Assembly: GCA_002733575.1 (NCBI GenBank)
Contig: NVWB01000004.1
Span: forward strand, 1-64,000
Source of the DNA: Blastopirellula sp.
GTDB taxonomy: Bacteria > Planctomycetota > Planctomycetia > Pirellulales > Pirellulaceae
Reading direction: 5' to 3'
Length of the DNA: 64,000 bases
The position numbers and the translations under genes are program-made. Below the pieces are notes generated by a model that searched no databases, was not told where the DNA came from, and worked only from the letters and a program-made list of their open reading frames with translations. This document shows, piece by piece, positions 58,039 to 64,000 of the stretch. Numbering within the stretch: position 1 is the stretch's first letter; each line of letters opens with the position of its first letter.

Positions 58039-58122
58039 CTCGTGTTTGTATCAATTGCTCTTTTGTTGAGTTCTCAGTGTGCTAAATCTCTTATCCATAG
58101 TAACCACCAGCCAGCAATCCGT

Positions 58123-59160
58123 CTATTTCGGCAAGGGCGTGTTCGGAGAAACCGCATCTTTGGGATAGGGATTTTTCTTGCCATAGACCAGCATGACGCT
58201 TTTCTTTTCAACCACCACGAAAGACTCGTCGACCTTTCCATCGATCACTCGAACTTGACCGAGATCCAAGCCCAAGTGTTCAGCCAGAAACGGATACGCG
58301 GCCAATCGCTTTGAGATACCGTAATCGTGCCCTTCATCGGCGAAATGGGCGTTCTTTACTTTATCGCCAGCACCATACAAATCGTAAACGTGTTGGATAT
58401 ATGGGAATTCAATCTCAGGCATCATTTTCGTCCAGTCTTCACCATCCGAGATCACCATTTGAGCCCGAGGTGCCGCAAGTGCCGCGATCTCGGCGTTGTT
58501 GGTTTTGTGTAGATTACTCAAGTGAATCGGCATACCGCTCTCGCAATTGCATCCGCCAAAGAAGTGTGCCGAAACCTGACACGATGGAATGCTGACCGCA
58601 ACACGATCATCAATTGCCGCTAACAGGAAAGACTGCGTGCCGCCGCCTGAGTTGCCGGTGATGGCAAGTCGCTTGGTATCTACGTCGGGCAAGGACTCAA
58701 GGAAATCTAGTGCCCGGATGCTGTTCCATGTTTGCAGCCGCAGCACTTCTGGTACTTGCTTGTGCGACCACCCTGCCACTTCCCAATCGCCATAGCCTAC
58801 CATGTCGTACTGAAACACGACCGCTCCCATCCGGGCAAACACACCACAACGTGTTTGCCTGTTGCTAATGAATCGCCCGCCGTGTCCATGAGGGCACAGG
58901 ATACCTGCCAATTGGCCCTTGAAATTAGTCGGACGATACAGTGAACCAGTCACATAAAAACCGGGCGAACTCTCAAAAGCAACGCTCTCCACGGTGTATC
59001 CATCGTAAGTCCGTTTGCTAGTAAACTTCGCGTTCAAAGGAGTTCGCTCTGGCAGTGTGCTCAACCCGGCGCCACGCAAGATTCCTTTGCGGATAACCTG
59101 CTTCCGTTTCTCCCAGCCAGCTAAATCGGAATACGATGCTTTGAACTGCTCAAGTTCCAC
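58123..59160 (-). CDS. Alpha/beta hydrolase (acetyl-xylan-esterase/dienelactone-hydrolase-like), body of an amber-split gene
   Basis: 345 residues from the GTG at 59160, the first usable start after an in-frame TAG. Core: [10 protein letters not shown] (oxyanion side), nucleophile GNSGGG (in [12 protein letters not shown], about 185), and His in ADEGHDYG; the acid is likely Asp in VISDGEDW. The pattern [14 protein letters not shown] fits acetyl-xylan esterase relatives common in planctomycete glycan clusters. It lacks a signal peptide as written, while the other operon members are exported; the missing signal is encoded just upstream in the same frame (59191-59337). First gene of the sulfatase operon. 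Confidence 0.75.
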   Translation of the reverse strand: MELEQFKASYSDLAGWEKRKQVIRKGILRGAGLSTLPERTPLNAKFTSKRTYDGYTVESVAFESSPGFYVTGSLYRPTNFKGQLAGILCPHGHGGRFISNRQTRCGVFARMGAVVFQYDMVGYGDWEVAGWSHKQVPEVLRLQTWNSIRALDFLESLPDVDTKRLAITGNSGGGTQSFLLAAIDDRVAVSIPSCQVSAHFFGGCNCESGMPIHLSNLHKTNNAEIAALAAPRAQMVISDGEDWTKMMPEIEFPYIQHVYDLYGAGDKVKNAHFADEGHDYGISKRLAAYPFLAEHLGLDLGQVRVIDGKVDESFVVVEKKSVMLVYGKKNPYPKDAVSPNTPLPK

Positions 59161-59190
59161 TCTCGATTCATCAATGGTAAGCGTATGTCC

Positions 59191-59337
59191 CTAACGCAAA
59201 ACCCGGCCTCTGTCTGCTTTTACTTCCCCAGTTTTTATGCCCGTCGCATCATCTGCATGTGTCGGCAAAAGTGAACATGAAAGCAATGCGATAGCAAACG
59301 ACACCGACAATACACGAGACCGCAATTTTCTATTCAT
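59191..59337 (-). pseudogene. Signal-peptide exon-like stub of the hydrolase, ended by in-frame TAG
   Basis: ATG at 59337 opens 48 codons, MNRKLRSRVLSVSFAIALLS then CSLLPTHADD, a typical exported signal peptide, and stops at TAG (59191-59193). The stop is in the same frame as the hydrolase body, 10 codons before its GTG start. A single base change (CAG to TAG would do) explains the split. Confidence 0.75.
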
Positions 59338-59340
59338 CGT

Positions 59341-59784
59341 TGTGAGTCTTTCTTAATAAGTATGAAATACAACCGCTTAGTTTAATTGGAAACCGGCGCG
59401 TTGTGAATCAGCGGTTTGATTGTTGGAGAGTAATCAGGAAGCATTCTCGGTGCATTGAGCCAAGCAGACCTGTATTCGGTCCTAAGTCAAATGCTCACTC
59501 GGGTTACGAAGATTGAATTTTTGCTGTCAAAATCGTATGACCAAAACACATCCATTGGATCAATGTATGACCATGGTTAAATTATCCAATCGGGCGTTCT
59601 CTTTCGTCTATAAACACCATCTTTCCCCCACTCCCAGCAGATAGCCGGTTTTGACAGTAATCAATCGCACGAATACAGGGTGAACCTCCCTTCATGTTTT
59701 GTGCCAGAAAATAGGAACCTTGCCCTGGTTCAATTTACATAACAAAGGTAAGGCATGTGGGCAGAATAACTTCCATCATCCATA
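59341..59784. other. Intergenic region between the sulfatase operon and the collagen-tailed gene
   Basis: About 440 bases with no supported gene. It should contain the promoter of the minus-strand hydrolase/sulfatase operon near the left end; no clear -10/-35 pair or operator is evident. Confidence 0.5.
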
Positions 59785-59789
59785 AAAAA

Positions 59790-59824
59790 AAGCAGCCCTT
59801 ATCTTGGTCGGATAAGAGCTGCTT
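59790..59824 (-). terminator. Intrinsic terminator of the collagen-tailed gene
   Basis: 14-bp stem with one mismatch (59790-59803 with 59811-59824), 7-base loop, then seven T on the minus strand, 28 bases after the stop. Confidence 0.88.
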
Positions 59825-59851
59825 CGGGTTGGAAAAGAGTGGCTTTTTTAG

Positions 59852-62800
59852 TTAACCTGCTGCTGCCGCTTGTGCTGCTGTTGGTCCTGGTGGTCCTGCA
59901 TCGCCTTTCGCACCTGGGTCGCCTTTGGAACCTGCATCACCCTTGGCTCCTGCATCGCCTTTGTCACCTGGTGGTCCCTTTGTTACTGCTACTACAGCAG
60001 CTTTTTTCTCCGTATCAGTGATTTTTATCGTCGTACGAATGAGAACTGAATCCCCTTCAATCTTCACCAAAGGAATACTACCAGCATCAGGTCCATCTAA
60101 CAAAAACCCATCTAGATGAAGATCTACCGATGTATCTTTGGGGTCTGCTTCCGCAATTGAATTAGCTTTCGCTATAGCAAGGGCAATTGCATGTTGAGCA
60201 ACACCCTTCTCTGGCTCTTTCAGACTAAGCAAGCTATCAAGCTCGCTGAATGAAATCGTATAGGACTTACGGACAGGATTATAATTGATTTCTCCGGTTT
60301 TATAACTTCCAAGTCGTTCAATCACTTTTTTGGCTTTGTTATTTACATCAAAACCAATTTCAACTTTTTTTTGCAGCAAGGTAACCTGTGGAGCTCTGAT
60401 AGTCAGACTAGTTGCTCCTTTAGAAAACTGATAAAGCGTAGCTTTAGTTGCCAACTTATCATAAGTACGTTTTCCATTGGCGTCTTTCGTATACTCTCGT
60501 GTGACTTTTGCTGAGAGTTCAATGATTTCAAGTCCTGTCCACTGATAATCGGTGATAATCGTAGGCTCATTGGGATCCTTGGGACTAACCTTTGGCGTAT
60601 TCACTGGAATCAATAAGTGCCCACTGATTCCATAAGGCGTGGCCAAGTGAACGTCGACAACATCGATCTCTTTGCCGTTAATTTTATCTTTAATGGTCAT
60701 GCATCCAGCAGGTATCGTGGCTTGCATCAGTTGCCGACTAATCAACGAGAACTCGACTTTTTTGCCGCCTGCTAAAACTCGCGTGTCATGCACGCTAAAT
60801 CCATCGCCCACAATATAAACTTCGGTCGATCCGTCTGGATCAAGTCCAGGCGGTCCATACCAGCCGACTAATTCTGGCGCCAGATCGGTGATTCCATTAT
60901 TGAATATCTCAAATCCACCGGCAGTATTCTCGTAAGGAATTTGTACTTGCATCGATTGTAGTGGCAGCTCTTTATCCAATTGATGAACACGACGTAGCAT
61001 GCGTTCAATTTCACCTTCTCGATAAAGATGCGCACATTGAGCACACTCAAACGCCGATTGACGCATGGCCGTGATCGAGCGACTCATCTTCATGGTGTCA
61101 CGCATTGTGATTTCTGTTTGACCAGGGTTGGTTAATTCATACCAATTGGTGCGAACATCAAACGTGGCATACGGCACAAACGAAGGCATCACAATAATCG
61201 CGGTACATTCACGCATACCCGGCTCAAGCTCTCGGGCCGCCATATCAGCATCGGTCGTTCCTCCGCCAAACAAGGTTTCAGCAAAGTTTTGTACATTGCC
61301 TTTAATCGGAGGCGATTGAAAGCGGGGTTGAAAACGCCACCCGAATGTATCATCGCCGTGCGAAAACGAGGTGATTGTACGATTCAATGCAATCGTGGCC
61401 ATGTCGGTTTCTAATCGACGAGCATATCGCATCATGGCCTGAGCATTCATGTTGCCCCCAGCAAACGCCAATGCCATGGCGACTTGTAATTCTCGACGAC
61501 GAGAATAAACATCGGCCACATTTTGATCAGCAGTCACAGGGTCCAACGCAAACACTTTGATGGGCCAACGACAGCCAACGTATTCATTAAAGATCGCTTT
61601 AGCATTTCCATTCGTTTCTGGATCTAGGGAGTAGAACTTTTCGTCATCACTGCAATAGCAGTTGCAGCCTTTGGAAGAAGAAGCTTCGTTGATGTCTTGG
61701 ATCAATCGTTCATTTAATAGTGCGGATTCAACCAGAACTGCCCAACCGAGAGCAATCGTGGTATTAACTCTAGGATCGATTGCATAATGCAAATTTGCAT
61801 CAGGGAAAGAATTGATTCCACCCTGGACAGCCCCTTGCATTCTTCCATTGACTGTAGTATCTAAATTTCCGTTTTTAAGAGAAAATCCAAGCTCTCCTTC
61901 AAGAGTTCCTTGAGCAGAGGTTTGAATACCGTTGCCTTGCCCAGGTGTTCCGATGCCAAAGTATGCCATATAACTGGCACGTAAAAAATCGAGTTGGTGA
62001 ACATCCCTGCGACGAATCGCATTTGCCAGTTTACCCTCGCCAATAATATGACTTCGTATAGTTTTGTATTCAGGTTGGTTCAGCATATTAAAGGCAGCGT
62101 TGAGTTCTTCTTTCAAAAATGTACCGACATCATTAATATGTACGATCTGTTGATTTGCTGGATGTCTTTTCAGACCAGCATGAGCATCTGCGGCAACATG
62201 GGCTAACAGCCCTATTCCATAAGTTTCTAAACCTTGAGTAGGGGCAGTGGGACGAGTTGCTCTGCGAGTTTTTGAGAAAGGTAGAGAGACTTCGACTTCG
62301 TCTGAAAAGGAGCTAAGAAGGCCAGATGCTCGTTCTTCCATACCTTCAATGATCCCCTTGACCACAGCAGGAGAAATAGCTGACTTAGATGCAATAGTTT
62401 CAATCTGCTTTTTGAAATCTGCAGGGTAAGCTAAAGCAAGTACAAAGTCTTCTTTTATATCGACAGGGATTTCTGATGTTGGATCTTTGAGTAAATCAAT
62501 GTTCTCGGGTATTTTTTTCACTAGCAAAGTGAAATCTGGCTTGCCACCAATTGAATGATAGTAGTGAATCTTTGCAATTCCCTTTAGCTGAGCCTCTAAT
62601 TTCTTATCAGCGGTATTCAAAACTCGCGTCATCGGAAACGCCAAATGATCGACCAGATCATTCATCACTAAACTACGAAACGTAATCGGTAGTAAATCAT
62701 CGCCCAAGTAGGGTGTAGCGGTGATCGTGATTTCTGCTCCGTAGCCGCGACGTGTTTTTTTGCCGGGTAGAATTGAAATCGGAATTCGGACTAAGTTTAA

Positions 62801-63484
62801 CGCGTAGCCTGGCGAATCAGAAATATCGTCGCCTTCGTTGATGCGACGCAACTCTTGCAAGTGATGGATATAGCGAGAGAGTTGATCGGCTTGAACGGTT
62901 GGTTCGAGAGAAATGGCTGTTTGTTTAAACGTAAATCCTTTTATTCCATTATTGGGTGCTGCATTCCCTAGAGTTGCACGATTAATAACAGCCTCAGTAT
63001 TTGGATCAGATACAAAAGTTCCAACAAGATTCGTAATATCAGACCGAGCGTCCGCAGTACCTGGAATGTCTGCTTTGGTTGCAGCCGCTTGCAAGGCAAA
63101 AGCCATTCCTAAAAAGGATTGATCACTACGACGAAGTGCGCCATTGATCAAAACTTCAAATTTCCCCATCTCGGCTTCAAGTAATTTTTCGTACTCTTCA
63201 CGATGACGGGTCAGTCGGCTTTCGCCCCAGACGTCGGGGTGTTTGGCGACGACGGTTCCGTAGTGATCTAGATGGTGTTCTAGCCAGTCGATCTCGGATG
63301 CCAAGCGTTCGACGACATTGTCTTTGCCTGTCTCTGGTGCTTTGCGATGCAGGTGGTCTTTCGCTTCTTTGAAGTAGTGAAACGGGTTGTACCAGTCTTC
63401 TGCATAGATGGCAGATGCGGCCGTTGATTGCGCGAACATCACGCCAATCAGTAACCAAATAAATGATCGTTTGTAGAACAACAT
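59852..63484 (-). CDS. Giant exported protein with C-terminal collagen-like tail
   Basis: 1210 residues. Signal peptide about 1-28 (ending AIYAED). The body (about 30-1165) has no family I know: a helical N-terminal part (VVERLASEIDWLEHHLDHYG), a Cys cluster KGCNCYCSDDEKFY, a second Cys pair FECAQCAHLY, and beta-rich later regions, one (GSTEVYIVGDGFSV) resembling an IPT/TIG-like fold. The end is 11 perfect Gly-X-Y triplets (1170-1202, GPPGDKGDAGAKGDAGSKGD then PGAKGDAGPPGPT), and only AAQAAAAG after them. Monocistronic with its own terminator. Probably a surface or stalk-like structural protein; inference. Confidence 0.8.
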   Translation of the reverse strand: MLFYKRSFIWLLIGVMFAQSTAASAIYAEDWYNPFHYFKEAKDHLHRKAPETGKDNVVERLASEIDWLEHHLDHYGTVVAKHPDVWGESRLTRHREEYEKLLEAEMGKFEVLINGALRRSDQSFLGMAFALQAAATKADIPGTADARSDITNLVGTFVSDPNTEAVINRATLGNAAPNNGIKGFTFKQTAISLEPTVQADQLSRYIHHLQELRRINEGDDISDSPGYALNLVRIPISILPGKKTRRGYGAEITITATPYLGDDLLPITFRSLVMNDLVDHLAFPMTRVLNTADKKLEAQLKGIAKIHYYHSIGGKPDFTLLVKKIPENIDLLKDPTSEIPVDIKEDFVLALAYPADFKKQIETIASKSAISPAVVKGIIEGMEERASGLLSSFSDEVEVSLPFSKTRRATRPTAPTQGLETYGIGLLAHVAADAHAGLKRHPANQQIVHINDVGTFLKEELNAAFNMLNQPEYKTIRSHIIGEGKLANAIRRRDVHQLDFLRASYMAYFGIGTPGQGNGIQTSAQGTLEGELGFSLKNGNLDTTVNGRMQGAVQGGINSFPDANLHYAIDPRVNTTIALGWAVLVESALLNERLIQDINEASSSKGCNCYCSDDEKFYSLDPETNGNAKAIFNEYVGCRWPIKVFALDPVTADQNVADVYSRRRELQVAMALAFAGGNMNAQAMMRYARRLETDMATIALNRTITSFSHGDDTFGWRFQPRFQSPPIKGNVQNFAETLFGGGTTDADMAARELEPGMRECTAIIVMPSFVPYATFDVRTNWYELTNPGQTEITMRDTMKMSRSITAMRQSAFECAQCAHLYREGEIERMLRRVHQLDKELPLQSMQVQIPYENTAGGFEIFNNGITDLAPELVGWYGPPGLDPDGSTEVYIVGDGFSVHDTRVLAGGKKVEFSLISRQLMQATIPAGCMTIKDKINGKEIDVVDVHLATPYGISGHLLIPVNTPKVSPKDPNEPTIITDYQWTGLEIIELSAKVTREYTKDANGKRTYDKLATKATLYQFSKGATSLTIRAPQVTLLQKKVEIGFDVNNKAKKVIERLGSYKTGEINYNPVRKSYTISFSELDSLLSLKEPEKGVAQHAIALAIAKANSIAEADPKDTSVDLHLDGFLLDGPDAGSIPLVKIEGDSVLIRTTIKITDTEKKAAVVAVTKGPPGDKGDAGAKGDAGSKGDPGAKGDAGPPGPTAAQAAAAG

Positions 63485-63648
63485 CGTAAGTGACCCCCTA
63501 TGTAAGAATGAAAACCGAACCTACCTTCAGGGCAATTCCTGCGGGTGTCCGCTTTATCTATCGGAGGGATTGCGGTAAATACGTTAGCAGAAGTGGGTGG
63601 CATTAGTTTTATCTGCCAGAGGGGTATGCTAGCAACCAGCATGCTAGC

Positions 63649-64000
63649 TTACCGAAGCCGGCACCGGTTCGCTTCATCTCCGTCACATAGTTCACACGGC
63701 ATTGCATCTTCGGTGCATTGAGCCAAGCACGTTTGTATTCGGTCGTTGATAATCTCACACATCTTGGGGTGAATGCCCAGCGGCGCGGTGACTAGGTGTT
63801 TGAGGTTGGCATGTTTTTCTGCAGCGGCAGCTGACAGCCGGGGAATGTCTATGCTCCAGTGGCGGCCTGGCAGCAGGAAGTATGGATGCACAATCACTAG
63901 TTCGGCCCCTTGTTCAGCGCAGCGATCCATCGCGGTTTGGATACTTGGTTCGGCCAGTTCCATGTGGGCCGGTTCGATGATGGTGTAGCTTGATTGTTGG
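63649..64000 (-). CDS. CbiX/sirohydrochlorin-chelatase-like protein, 5' part beyond the window
   Basis: 117 residues visible; the frame is open through the right edge (TIIEPAHMELAEPSIQTAM), so the start is missing. VHPYFLLPGRHWSIDIPRL and the two His-containing segments match CbiX-type chelatases, which insert cobalt or iron into sirohydrochlorin. The C-terminus adds five Cys in about 28 residues (CLAQC, MPCELCDGDEANRC), perhaps an iron-sulfur or metal site. No cobalamin or sirohaem partner is in the window. Confidence 0.75.
   Translation of the reverse strand, partial: QQSSYTIIEPAHMELAEPSIQTAMDRCAEQGAELVIVHPYFLLPGRHWSIDIPRLSAAAAEKHANLKHLVTAPLGIHPKMCEIINDRIQTCLAQCTEDAMPCELCDGDEANRCRLR

Noticed and set aside
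59839-60021. 60-codon Leu-rich plus-strand frame opposite the collagen tail
   Set aside because: Its Leu/Val richness is the reverse reading of Gly-Asp-Lys triplets; not a real membrane protein.

Overview
The window reads as a chromosomal segment of a planctomycete, most likely class Planctomycetia near the Pirellulaceae; the genus cannot be fixed from the sequence. Pointers are five formylglycine-type sulfatases, a DUF1549/DUF1553 + DUF1501 + PPC-domain operon, twin-arginine and Sec-exported proteins of planctomycete type, and an outer-membrane style lipid A pathway (lpxD, lpxI). Base composition is middling, with clearly AT-richer islands at about 23.5-24.1 kb and 42.7-44.4 kb. No rRNA, tRNA, CRISPR array, transposase or phage gene is visible.

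Layout. 1-2.8 kb: end of a PPOX-fold flavoprotein, a small M50-like membrane protease and a nitronate monooxygenase-like enzyme. 2.8-11.8 kb: core envelope block with ftsH (-), then dxr, an RseP-type site-2 protease, lpxD and lpxI (+), followed by an exported methyltransferase. 11.8-18.1 kb: a FemAB/CelD-like acyltransferase, then a moxR - DUF58 - transglutaminase operon. 18.1-24.1 kb: ychF inside a nest of dispersed repeats, a sulfatase, a DUF4405 membrane protein, a DUF5662 protein and an AT-rich membrane-anchored orphan. 24.2-31.5 kb: the DUF1549/1553 - DUF1501 - PPC operon, a DJ-1/PfpI protein and pgk. 31.5-42.6 kb: DinB-like protein, mobA, an HTH regulator, a short GT2, hisI, a RidA protein, an MscS channel, an iduronate-sulfatase-like gene, a haem-motif protein and an esterase. 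42.7-45.1 kb: an AT-rich two-gene module of unknown function abutting a 312-bp fold-back element. 45.2-49.0 kb: SMP-30 family protein, ilvB and crcB. 49.0-52.8 kb: a duplicated promoter-plus-membrane-gene segment flanking a beta-propeller/FGE-like fusion protein. 52.8-59.3 kb: a minus-strand operon of three sulfatases (one fused to an esterase) and a further hydrolase whose signal-peptide codons are cut off by an in-frame TAG. 59.8-63.5 kb: a 1210-residue exported protein ending in a collagen-like tail. The right edge holds part of a CbiX-like protein.

How the parts fit. The sulfatases, esterases and SMP-30 protein form an exported toolkit suited to sulfated, esterified polysaccharides, as is usual for planctomycetes. 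The most unusual items are the AT-rich two-gene module with its neighbouring fold-back element, the dispersed palindromic repeats (two copies of a REP-pair element; a mosaic repeat inverted around ychF), the sulfatase-esterase and propeller-FGE fusions, the collagen-tailed giant, and the amber-split hydrolase. No single cluster can be shown from sequence alone to be a new system; the two-gene module is the best candidate.
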